In this document: one piece after another, positions 53,071-64,000 of the stretch | How positions within the stretch are numbered: position 1 is the first letter of the stretch | Layout: each line of letters opens with the position of its first letter | Assembly: GCF_007000325.2 (NCBI RefSeq) | Contig: NZ_CP117267.1 | Span: 1,054,001 to 1,118,000, forward strand | DNA from: Rhizobium rhododendri | GTDB lineage: Bacteria; Pseudomonadota; Alphaproteobacteria; Rhizobiales; Rhizobiaceae | Reading direction: 5' to 3' | DNA length: 64,000 nt | Program-made: the position numbers and the translations under genes | The notes under the pieces: model-generated | Told to the model about the DNA's origin: nothing | Databases searched by the model: none | Seen by the model: only the letters and a program-made list of their open reading frames with translations

Positions 53071-53364
53071 TCACCTGAATCGGATAATCGCCACTTCGCC
53101 TTCGAGCGCACCGTTGTAGGCCGATGCGTGGGGCTCCTCGGTGGGGACTTCCGTGAGCATGCCGATCTGGTCGAGATCGGCTTCGACGAAGCCTTCTTCG
53201 GAGAGGGCGTTCAGCGCCTCGCGCACGGCGGTGTCGTCGTCTGCTGCCCGCAGCATGACATGCAGTTCGACACCTTCGCCGCCATCGGTCTCGTAGCCCT
53301 TGCCGATGATGATGAAAACCATCGGGCCGTCATAGTTGTTGTCGTTGTCCGGATTGGTGATCAT
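53071..53364 (-). CDS. Small conserved protein of unknown function
   Basis: The 97-residue acidic protein (MVFIIIGKGYETDGGEGVEL, ALNALSEEGFVEADLDQIGM) has alternating strand/helix character and no membrane segment. Its position between the acid phosphatase and rpsL and its regular composition support a real gene. I do not recognise the family. Confidence 0.6.
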   Translation of the reverse strand: MITNPDNDNNYDGPMVFIIIGKGYETDGGEGVELHVMLRAADDDTAVREALNALSEEGFVEADLDQIGMLTEVPTEEPHASAYNGALEGEVAIIRFR

Positions 53365-53870
53365 CGGGAAGTTCCTCAGGCGAGTCGATTCGATCTTGCG
53401 AATCTAGGGTTGCTGTAGCCCTGGCGTGCACGGCTGGTTGTCGATTCCTTATAGGCTTTCGATGCCATGCCAAAGTCTATCTTGTCACGGGAACCGCATT
53501 TCCCCTATAATTGGCCTCTAAAGCGCTGCTTTCCAGGGGTTTGGCGAGCGACGCGTCAAGATAATTTTGCGTCCGGCCTTGACGAAAGGCCTTGAAGCCA
53601 GTAGTACCCGCCCCATCAGAACAGATGTGAGGCATGGCTGTTCGGAGCGACACGCTCTGGAGATCACCTCAAACAAGGTTCTAAACGCACGTTGAATACA
53701 GGTTTTCCGCACGCATGACGCCATAGACTGGCGTCCTCTGCTTTGATGTGGTCCATCCGTGAAAGCGGGTCGGGCCACGCTTTGTGCATTACCGATACGT
53801 GTGGTGCTGCCGGAAACGGCGAATGTTATGCCCGCAAGGGTGTTGAGACAAGATTTTAAGGGATGGTTGA
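53365..53870 (+). promoter_or_regulatory. Long leader region upstream of rpsL
   Basis: No gene is seen in 506 bp before rpsL. Two promoter-like pairs are present (see separate entry for the better one); the second is TTGACG (53579-53584), 17 bp, TAGTAC (53602-53607). A leader of 260-360 nt before the str operon would allow control at RNA level. Confidence 0.45.
53482..53511 (+). promoter_or_regulatory. Probable promoter of the rpsL-rpsG-fusA-tuf operon
   Basis: TTGTCA (53482-53487), an 18-bp spacer and a perfect TATAAT (53506-53511). It lies about 360 bp before rpsL. Confidence 0.55.
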
Positions 53871-54242
53871 ATGCCTACCGTAAACCAGCTGATCCGCAAG
53901 CCTCGCCAGGCACAGGTAAAGCGCAATAAGGTTCCTGCACTCCAGGAAAACCCGCAGAAGCGTGGCGTTTGCACACGCGTTTACACGACGACCCCGAAGA
54001 AGCCTAACTCGGCTCTGCGTAAGGTTGCCAAGATCCGCCTGACCAATGGCTTCGAAGTCATCGGCTACATTCCTGGTGAAGGCCATAACCTTCAGGAACA
54101 CTCTGTCGTCATGATCCGTGGCGGCCGCGTAAAGGATTTGCCGGGCGTTCGTTACCACATCATCCGCGGCGTTCTCGATACCCAGGGTGTCAAGAACCGC
54201 AAGCAGCGCCGTTCCAAGTATGGCGCAAAGCGTCCGAAGTAA
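53871..54242 (+). CDS. rpsL: 30S ribosomal protein S12
   Basis: The 123-residue S12 sits in the decoding centre. The streptomycin-related segments [12 protein letters not shown] (Lys43 and Lys44) and [13 protein letters not shown] keep the usual lysines, so the gene looks streptomycin-sensitive. It is the first gene of the str operon. Confidence 0.98.
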
Positions 54243-54320
54243 TTTCGGGTTCAGAATTTAAGGTGCTGCGCGAGGTTCTCCGCGTGATAAGGCGCCGGCA
54301 ACATTTGAAGAGACAAAACT

Positions 54321-54791
54321 ATGTCAAGACGTCACAAAGCTGAAAAGCGCGAGATCAACCCGGACCCTAAGTTCGGCGATCTGATCGTTACGAAGTTCAT
54401 GAATGCGATCATGCTGCACGGCAAGAAGTCGGTCGCTGAAACGATCGTTTACGGCGCGTTCGAAAACGTACAGGGCAAGTCCAAGCAGGACCCGCTCGTC
54501 GTGTTCCACTCTGCGCTCGACAACATCGCTCCGCACGTCGAAGTCCGTTCGCGCCGCGTCGGTGGTGCGACATACCAGGTTCCTGTTGACGTGCGCCCAG
54601 AGCGCCGCCAGGCACTTGCTATCCGCTGGCTGATCACTGCTGCCCGCAAGCGTAACGAAACCACCATGGTCGACCGTCTCTCGGGCGAACTGCTGGACGC
54701 CTCCAACAACCGTGGCAGCGCCGTCAAGAAGCGCGAAGACACGCACAAGATGGCTGATGCCAACCGTGCGTTCTCGCACTATCGCTGGTAA
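54321..54791 (+). CDS. rpsG: 30S ribosomal protein S7
   Basis: The 156-residue S7 is full length ([40 protein letters not shown]). It nucleates assembly of the 30S head. It lies 78 bp after rpsL and 30 bp before fusA. Confidence 0.98.
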   Translation: MSRRHKAEKREINPDPKFGDLIVTKFMNAIMLHGKKSVAETIVYGAFENVQGKSKQDPLVVFHSALDNIAPHVEVRSRRVGGATYQVPVDVRPERRQALAIRWLITAARKRNETTMVDRLSGELLDASNNRGSAVKKREDTHKMADANRAFSHYRW

Positions 54792-54821
54792 TCTCGAACG
54801 GTATCCGAAAGGCAGTCCATT

Positions 54822-56921
<2,100 letters not shown>

Positions 56922-56985
56922 CCGGAATACCAATTGACCGAAACAAGAATAATCCCGGTACGGGAAGAGATAACGGAGAGCCGAA

Positions 56986-58161
<1,176 letters not shown>

Positions 58162-58482
58162 TAACGGACGGCTGCCGCGCAAGCGGCAGCCGATACCGTG
58201 ACAATAATATGAAGCAGGGGGCCTTGGCCGCTTGCTTATGACACGGAAATGTAGCAAATGGCGCGCAGGCGCGATTTGCGCGGTGCTTTGCATGTGGAAT
58301 TCGCATGTCGAAGTGGCTTTTAAATAGAACAATAAGGTGGGCTAGGTAGCCCAAAGGCTGGATAGGGATGCCAAACACTGGTGTCCCTCTCGATCTTTGA
58401 AACCGGTGATCCGCCTTACGTCATAAGACAAACCGCATTCTCTCGAGGGCGCGGCGATAACAGACAACAAGGATAATGTCGA
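58162..58482 (+). other. tuf-rpsJ intergenic region with hairpins
   Basis: This 321-bp spacer has no gene. A perfect 9-bp hairpin (GGCTGCCGC - GCAA - GCGGCAGCC, 58170-58191) follows tuf without a T-run. Another small stem (GGGCTA...TAGCCC) is near 58338-58351. A promoter for the S10 segment is likely here but no clear consensus pair is seen. Confidence 0.5.
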
Positions 58483-58791
58483 ATGAACGGCCAGAATATC
58501 CGCATTCGCCTTAAGGCGTTCGATCATCGGATTCTCGACGCTTCTACGCGTGAGATCGTATCGACGGCTAAGCGCACCGGTGCAAGCGTCCGGGGCCCCG
58601 TTCCACTTCCGACCCGTATCGAGAAGTTTACGGTTAACCGCTCCCCGCACATCGACAAGAAGAGCCGCGAACAGTTCGAGATGCGCACGCATAAGCGCCT
58701 GCTCGACATCGTTGACCCGACCCCCCAGACAGTAGACGCGCTGATGAAGCTCGATCTCGCTGCTGGTGTCGATGTTGAGATCAAGCTCTGA
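58483..58791 (+). CDS. rpsJ: 30S ribosomal protein S10
   Basis: The 102-residue S10 ([20 protein letters not shown]) is also the NusE partner in antitermination. It opens the S10 operon, with the order rpsJ-rplC-rplD-rplW-rplB-rpsS-rplV-rpsC-rplP-rpmC-rpsQ. Confidence 0.97.
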   Translation: MNGQNIRIRLKAFDHRILDASTREIVSTAKRTGASVRGPVPLPTRIEKFTVNRSPHIDKKSREQFEMRTHKRLLDIVDPTPQTVDALMKLDLAAGVDVEIKL

Positions 58792-58830
58792 GACTTACAG
58801 TCTTCGAGCTGAGTGAGAAGGATTGAACCG

Positions 58831-59472
58831 ATGCGTTCAGGTGTGATTGCACAGAAGGTGGGAATGACGCGCGTCTATAATGACGCAGGCGAGCATGTCC
58901 CTGTTACGGTACTGCGTATGGAGAGCTGCCAGGTGGTGGCCCAGCGTACGGTCGAAAAGAATGGCTACGTCGCGGTCCAGGTTGGTTCTGGTGTGGCCAA
59001 GGTCAAGAATACCTCGAAGTCCCTGCGTGGCCACTTTGCCGCTGCAAACGTCGAACCGAAGACCAAGCTGCAGGAATTCCGGGTTTCGGAAGACAACCTG
59101 CTTGAAATCGGCGCCGAAATCACGGCTTCCCATTTCGCCGCTGGTCAGCTGGTCGATGTTACCGGCACCACGGTCGGTAAGGGCTTTGCCGGCGCTATCA
59201 AGCGTCACGGCTTCGGCGGCCTGCGCGCCACCCACGGCGTGTCCGTCTCGCACCGTTCGCACGGTTCGACCGGTTCGCGCCAGGATCCGGGCAAGGTATT
59301 CAAGAACAAGAAGATGGCTGGCCACATGGGCCAGACGCGCGTCACGACGCAGAACCTTGTAGTGGTTTCGACCGATGAAGATCGCGGTCTTATCCTGATC
59401 AAGGGTGCCGTCCCGGGCTCCAAGGGTGCCTGGATCATCGTTCGCGACGCCGTCAAGTCAGCCGCGAAGTAA
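58831..59472 (+). CDS. rplC: 50S ribosomal protein L3
   Basis: The 213-residue L3 starts [18 protein letters not shown]; the frame extends 18 bp upstream, but this ATG with GAAGGATTGAACC fits the family. The long loop [20 protein letters not shown] reaches the peptidyl-transferase centre and includes the glutamine that is methylated in many bacteria. Confidence 0.96.
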   Translation: MRSGVIAQKVGMTRVYNDAGEHVPVTVLRMESCQVVAQRTVEKNGYVAVQVGSGVAKVKNTSKSLRGHFAAANVEPKTKLQEFRVSEDNLLEIGAEITASHFAAGQLVDVTGTTVGKGFAGAIKRHGFGGLRATHGVSVSHRSHGSTGSRQDPGKVFKNKKMAGHMGQTRVTTQNLVVVSTDEDRGLILIKGAVPGSKGAWIIVRDAVKSAAK

Positions 59473-59485
59473 GGGAGCCGAACCA

Positions 59486-60106
59486 ATGGAATTTAACGTC
59501 AAGACCCTCGAGGGGAAAGACGCCGGGAAGGTCTCCCTTTCTGATGCGATTTTCGGCCTCCAGCCGCGCGAGGACATTCTCGCTCGCGTCATCCGCTGGC
59601 AGCTGGCAAAGAAGCGCGCTGGCACGCACAAGTCCAAGGGCCGTGCTGAAATCTGGCGCACCGGTGCCAAGATGTACAAGCAGAAGGGTACGGGCCGCGC
59701 TCGTCACCACTCCGCACGTGCACCTCAGTTCCGTGGCGGTGGTAAGGCTCACGGTCCGGTTGTTCGCAGCCACGAACATGATCTGCCGAAGAAGGTTCGC
59801 GCCCTCGGCCTGCGTCATGCTCTGTCGACGAAGTTCAAGGCTGAAGACATCATCGTTATCGATGACTTCATCGCAACGGAAGCCAAGACGAAGGTCCTGG
59901 CAAATACGTTCAATGCAATGGGCCTGACCAACGCGTTGCTCATTGGCGGTGCCGAGCTCGACGCCAACTTCAAGCTCGCAGCCGCAAACATCCCGAACAT
60001 CGACTTTCTGCCGATCCAGGGCATCAACGTTTACGACATTCTGCGTCGCGGTAAGCTCGTGCTTTCCAAGGCCGCTGTCGAGGCTCTAGAGGAGCGCTTC
60101 AAGTGA
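59486..60106 (+). CDS. rplD: 50S ribosomal protein L4
   Basis: The 206-residue L4 starts [18 protein letters not shown] after AGGGAGCCGAACC; the frame is open upstream into rplC but that is not coding. The extended tunnel loop ([20 protein letters not shown]) is conserved. rplW overlaps its end by 4 nt. Confidence 0.96.
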   Translation: MEFNVKTLEGKDAGKVSLSDAIFGLQPREDILARVIRWQLAKKRAGTHKSKGRAEIWRTGAKMYKQKGTGRARHHSARAPQFRGGGKAHGPVVRSHEHDLPKKVRALGLRHALSTKFKAEDIIVIDDFIATEAKTKVLANTFNAMGLTNALLIGGAELDANFKLAAANIPNIDFLPIQGINVYDILRRGKLVLSKAAVEALEERFK

Positions 60107-60396
60107 CCGATATTCGCCATTACGACGTGATCGTCTCGCCGTCGATCACCGAAAAGTCCACCATGGTTTCCGAGTATAATCAGGTTGTCTTCAACGTCGC
60201 CCTGACGGCTACCAAGCCGCAGATCAAGGCAGCTGTTGAAGCCCTGTTCGGCGTCAAGGTGACTGCTGTTAACACTCTGCGCCGCCTCGGCAAGACCAAG
60301 CGTTTTCGCGGTTTTGTCGGCAAGCAGAAAGACGTGAAGAAGGCGATCGTGACGCTGGCCGAAGGCCAGACCATCGACGTCTCCACAGGTCTGTGA
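60103..60396 (+). CDS. rplW: 50S ribosomal protein L23
   Basis: The 97-residue L23 lies at the tunnel exit and docks SRP and trigger factor. It starts at a GTG that overlaps the rplD stop (GTGA), so it is translationally coupled. Typical motifs are PSITEKSTM and [13 protein letters not shown]. Confidence 0.96.
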   Translation: MTDIRHYDVIVSPSITEKSTMVSEYNQVVFNVALTATKPQIKAAVEALFGVKVTAVNTLRRLGKTKRFRGFVGKQKDVKKAIVTLAEGQTIDVSTGL

Positions 60397-60407
60397 GGAA
60401 TTAGAAA

Positions 60408-61244
60408 ATGGCATTGAAATCATTCAATCCGACGACCCCGAGCCAGCGTCAGCTGGTCATCGTCGACCGCTCGGCCCTCTACAAGGGCAAGCCGGTCAAG
60501 GCGCTGACGGAAGGTCTGTCGAAGAAGGGCGGCCGCAACAACACCGGTCGTATCACCGTTCGCTTCCAGGGCGGCGGTCACAAGCGGACCTACCGCCTCA
60601 TCGACTTCAAGCGTCGCAAGTTCGACATCGAAGGTACGGTTGAACGTATCGAATACGACCCGAACCGCTCTGCCTTCATCGCTCTCATCAACTATGCCGA
60701 TGGCGAGCAGCGCTACATCATCGCACCGCAGCGCCTGGCGCCCGGTGACAAGGTTATCGCTTCCGACAAGGTCGTGGACATCAAGCCTGGCAACGCCATG
60801 CCGCTGCAGTTCATCCCGGTCGGCTCGATCATCCACAACGTTGAGATGAAGCCGGGCAAGGGCGGCCAGATCGCTCGCTCCGCCGGTGCTTATGCGCAGC
60901 TGGTCGGCCGCGATGCAGGCCTCGCGATCCTTCGCCTCAACTCCGGCGAACAGCGCCTCGTACCAGGCACCTGCCTGGCTTCGATCGGTGCCGTTTCCAA
61001 CCCGGACCACGGCAACACCAACGACGGCAAGGCCGGTCGTTCCGTTTGGCGCGGCAAGCGTCCGCATGTTCGCGGCGTCGTCATGAACCCGGTCGACCAT
61101 CCGCACGGCGGTGGTGAAGGCCGGACCTCCGGTGGTCGCCATCCGGTGACACCTTGGGGCAAGCCGACGAAGGGTGCGCGTACGCGCTCCAACAAGTCGA
61201 CCGATAAGATGATCATGCGCTCGCGCCATCAGCGCAAGAAGTAA
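60408..61244 (+). CDS. rplB: 50S ribosomal protein L2
   Basis: The 278-residue L2 has normal length, with the signature [18 protein letters not shown] near the C-terminus, whose His is needed for peptidyl transfer. It lies 11 bp after rplW. Confidence 0.98.
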   Translation: MALKSFNPTTPSQRQLVIVDRSALYKGKPVKALTEGLSKKGGRNNTGRITVRFQGGGHKRTYRLIDFKRRKFDIEGTVERIEYDPNRSAFIALINYADGEQRYIIAPQRLAPGDKVIASDKVVDIKPGNAMPLQFIPVGSIIHNVEMKPGKGGQIARSAGAYAQLVGRDAGLAILRLNSGEQRLVPGTCLASIGAVSNPDHGNTNDGKAGRSVWRGKRPHVRGVVMNPVDHPHGGGEGRTSGGRHPVTPWGKPTKGARTRSNKSTDKMIMRSRHQRKK

Positions 61245-61259
61245 GAGAGGAAGTCTCCA

Positions 61260-61538
61260 ATGGCTCGTTCAGTATGGAAAGGTCCGTTTGTTGACGGCTA
61301 TCTTCTCAAGAAGGCTGAGAAGGTTCGCGAAGGTGGACGCAACGAAGTGATCAAGATGTGGAGCCGTCGCTCCACCATCATGCCGCAGTTCGTCGGTCTG
61401 GTCTTTGGTGTCTACAACGGCAGCAAGCATATCCCGGTCAATGTCAACGAAGACATGGTCGGTCACAAGTTCGGTGAGTTCGCACCCACCCGTACCTATT
61501 ACGGTCACGGCGCGGACAAGAAGGCGAAGAGGAAGTAA
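61260..61538 (+). CDS. rpsS: 30S ribosomal protein S19
   Basis: The 92-residue S19 ([35 protein letters not shown]) binds the 30S head near the A site. GAGAGGAAG precedes the start. Confidence 0.97.
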   Translation: MARSVWKGPFVDGYLLKKAEKVREGGRNEVIKMWSRRSTIMPQFVGLVFGVYNGSKHIPVNVNEDMVGHKFGEFAPTRTYYGHGADKKAKRK

Positions 61539-61540
61539 CG

Positions 61541-61932
61541 ATGGGCAAGGCAAAAACAGAACGCCGGCTCAAGGACAACGAAGCGCAGGCAGTCGCCCGC
61601 ACGCTTCGTGTCAGCCCGCAGAAACTCAACCTCGTTGCTGCGCTTATCCGCGGCATGAAGGTCGAGCGCGCCTTGGCCGAGCTTGAATTTTCGCGCAAGC
61701 GGATCTCCGGAGCGGTCAAGAAGACCCTCGAATCGGCGATCGCAAACGCTGAAAACAATCACGATCTCGACGTCGACGCTCTCGTCGTCGCCGAGGCCTA
61801 CGTCGGCAAGTCGATTGTCATGAAGCGCTTCCACGCTCGTGGTCGTGGTCGTGCATCGCGCGTCGAAAAGCCCTTCGCACATTTGACGATCGTCGTTCGC
61901 GAAGTGCAGCCAGCACAAGAGGAGGCCGCATA

Positions 61933-61933
<1 letters not shown>
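61541..61933 (+). CDS. rplV: 50S ribosomal protein L22
   Basis: The 130-residue L22 has the tunnel hairpin region ([20 protein letters not shown]) that is the usual place of macrolide-resistance changes; it appears ordinary. The stop shares one base with the rpsC start (TAATG). Confidence 0.97.
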
Positions 61934-62649
<716 letters not shown>

Positions 62650-62683
62650 GGGCGCTCGAGGTAGTTAATTCGGAGAATAGATT

Positions 62684-63097
62684 ATGTTGCAGCCAAAGCG
62701 TACGAAGTACCGCAAGCAATTCAAGGGCCGCATCAAGGGCGTAGCCAAGGGCGGTTCTGATCTCGCATTCGGTGAATTCGGCCTGAAGGCCCAGGAACCG
62801 AATCGTGTCAACGCTCGTGAGATCGAGGCGGCTCGCCGCGCGATCACGCGTTTCATGAAGCGTGCCGGCCGTGTATGGATCCGGGTTTTCCCGGACGTAC
62901 CGGTCACCAAGAAGCCGACCGAAGTCCGCATGGGTAAGGGCAAGGGCGGCGTCGAATACTGGGCATGCAAGGTCAAGCCCGGTCGTATGATGTTCGAGAT
63001 CGACGGTGTCAGCGAAGAAATCGCCCGTGAGGCGCTTCGTCTGGGTTCTGCCAAGCTCTCGGTCAAGACGCGCTTCGTGCAGCGCATTGCAGAGTAA
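62684..63097 (+). CDS. rplP: 50S ribosomal protein L16
   Basis: The 137-residue L16 ([40 protein letters not shown]) lies near the A-site tRNA elbow. It includes the arginine-containing segment that is a substrate of the oxygenase RoxA/YcfD in some bacteria. Confidence 0.97.
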   Translation: MLQPKRTKYRKQFKGRIKGVAKGGSDLAFGEFGLKAQEPNRVNAREIEAARRAITRFMKRAGRVWIRVFPDVPVTKKPTEVRMGKGKGGVEYWACKVKPGRMMFEIDGVSEEIAREALRLGSAKLSVKTRFVQRIAE

Positions 63098-63109
63098 GGA
63101 AGAACAGCT

Positions 63110-63310
63110 ATGAAAGCCGCAGATGTTCGCGCGTTCACCGCCGACCAACTCAAGGAAGAGCTAGCCAAGCTGAAGAAGGAGCAGTTCAACCTGCGCTTTC
63201 AGAAGGCCACCGGCCAGCTTGAAAAAGCCTCTCGTGTGAACGAGGTCCGCAAGGACATCGCCCGCGTGAAAACCATTGCCCGCCAGAAGGCGGCAGAAGC
63301 CAAGGCCTAA
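63110..63310 (+). CDS. rpmC: 50S ribosomal protein L29
   Basis: The 66-residue L29 is a helical hairpin ([20 protein letters not shown]) beside L23 at the tunnel exit. It starts 12 bp after rplP and is followed 12 bp later by rpsQ. Confidence 0.96.
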   Translation: MKAADVRAFTADQLKEELAKLKKEQFNLRFQKATGQLEKASRVNEVRKDIARVKTIARQKAAEAKA

Positions 63311-63322
63311 AGGAAAAATAAG

Positions 63323-63562
63323 ATGCCGAAACGCATTCTGCAGGGCGTCGTGGTCAGCGACAAGAACGAAAAGACCGTCGTGGTTCGGGTCGAGCGCCGC
63401 TTTGCGCATCCGCTCCTCCAGAAGACGGTTCGTCGTTCTAAGAAGTACAAGGCCCACGACGAGAACAACGCATACAAGACCGGCGATATGGTTTCTATCG
63501 AGGAATGCGCGCCGATCTCCAAGGACAAGACCTGGACGGTCGTTTCCGGTCAGGTTAAGTAA
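63323..63562 (+). CDS. rpsQ: 30S ribosomal protein S17
   Basis: The 79-residue S17 ([33 protein letters not shown]) is an OB-fold protein binding the 5' domain of 16S rRNA. It is the last gene before a terminator that separates the S10 and spc segments. Confidence 0.97.
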   Translation: MPKRILQGVVVSDKNEKTVVVRVERRFAHPLLQKTVRRSKKYKAHDENNAYKTGDMVSIEECAPISKDKTWTVVSGQVK

Positions 63563-63616
63563 GAATTTGCGGCGAGGCCTTGCGTCTTGCCGTAATTTCT
63601 ATATGAAGCAGCGACG

Positions 63617-63650
63617 GAACGCCTGAGACTCGGGCGTTCTTTTGCTTTTA
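63617..63650 (+). terminator. Intrinsic terminator between rpsQ and rplN
   Basis: GAACGCC and GGCGTTC form a 7-bp stem, followed by TTTTGCTTTT. It lies within the 265-bp spacer between rpsQ and rplN, where most bacteria continue with little break, and probably ends or attenuates the S10 operon. Confidence 0.75.
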
Positions 63651-63827
63651 GCGCACGGAAGGTCCCATTGGGGAAACCACCCTGGCAAGATCGATCCCGC
63701 GCTGGCTGAAGCTACTGCCTTGTTTTCACTCTTCCTTTTTGGAGGGGCGCAAGCGGGTAAACAATTCCATAAGCCGGGATAGGGGGCTCTGCCCAACCAT
63801 TCCGGTATAACAAGAAGGCGACCTGAT

Positions 63828-64000
63828 ATGATTCAGATGCAAACAAACCTCGACGTCGCGGATAATTCCGGCGCACGTCGTGTCATGTGCATCAAGGTGC
63901 TGGGCGGTTCGAAGCGCAAGTATGCCTCGATTGGCGACATTATCGTCGTCTCGATCAAGGAAGCTATTCCGCGCGGCCGCGTAAAGAAGGGTGACGTGAT
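63828..64000 (+). CDS. rplN: 50S ribosomal protein L14 (partial, cut by window end)
   Basis: The first 57 codons are present: [20 protein letters not shown] and [20 protein letters not shown] are the L14 signature. L14 bridges the subunits next to L19. It opens the spc segment, after a terminator, so it should have a promoter in 63651-63827; none is obvious. Confidence 0.96.
   Translation, partial: MIQMQTNLDVADNSGARRVMCIKVLGGSKRKYASIGDIIVVSIKEAIPRGRVKKGDV

Overview
The window looks like chromosomal DNA of an alphaproteobacterium of the Rhizobiaceae (Rhizobium/Agrobacterium relatives). The main reasons are the gene order tRNA-Tyr, tRNA-Gly, tuf, tRNA-Trp ... secE-nusG-rplKAJL-rpoBC-rpsLG-fusA-tuf-S10, the high-GC codon use of the core genes, and small proteins of rhizobial type (two-domain Inh protein, YidB-like protein). 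No rRNA gene and no CRISPR array is present.

Left core (1-4790): rlmB and a secreted Inh-family protein on the minus strand, a strong promoter driving tRNA-Tyr(GTA), tRNA-Gly(TCC) and the first tuf copy, a histidine phosphatase, and tRNA-Trp(CCA).

Genomic island (about 4745-32473): a 48-bp direct repeat, differing at one base, duplicates the 3' part of tRNA-Trp and marks attL and attR. A tyrosine integrase and an AlpA-like excisionase lie at the right end. The cargo consists of modules that resemble defence systems: (a) tandem XRE regulators; (b) a soluble FtsH-like AAA+/M41 protease translationally coupled to a calcineurin-like phosphoesterase; (c) a winged-helix protein followed by a Mod/Res pair of type III restriction-modification type; (d) a 129-residue protein and a 904-residue HD-phosphohydrolase/phosphoribosyltransferase fusion; (e) a six-gene minus-strand operon encoding a sigma-factor-like protein, a helical partner, an ImmA/IrrE-UvrD-nuclease fusion, a triple ubiquitin-like protein, an E2-like protein and a JAB-E1 fusion; (f) a membrane protein, a DUF2026-like protein and decayed sequence. 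Module (e) is the best candidate for an undescribed system, because it puts a bacterial ubiquitin-like conjugation pathway, a transcription factor pair and a DNA helicase in one transcription unit.

Accessory core (32474-39775): a DEDDh exonuclease, stress-type small proteins, a cold-shock protein with a long leader, a YidB-like protein, a cytoplasmic alpha-amylase and an MFS transporter. These, with the island, separate tRNA-Trp from secE, which in relatives are normally close.

Right core (39776-64000): the transcription/translation superoperon from secE to rplN (cut by the window end), interrupted by an acid phosphatase, a small conserved protein and a 29-bp perfect inverted repeat between rpoC and rpsL. 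The two tuf copies appear identical in DNA sequence, as expected from gene conversion. Intergenic hairpins after nusG, rplA, rplL, rpoB, tuf and rpsQ probably set the relative expression of the segments. All functional calls are from reading motifs in the sequence; no database search was possible.
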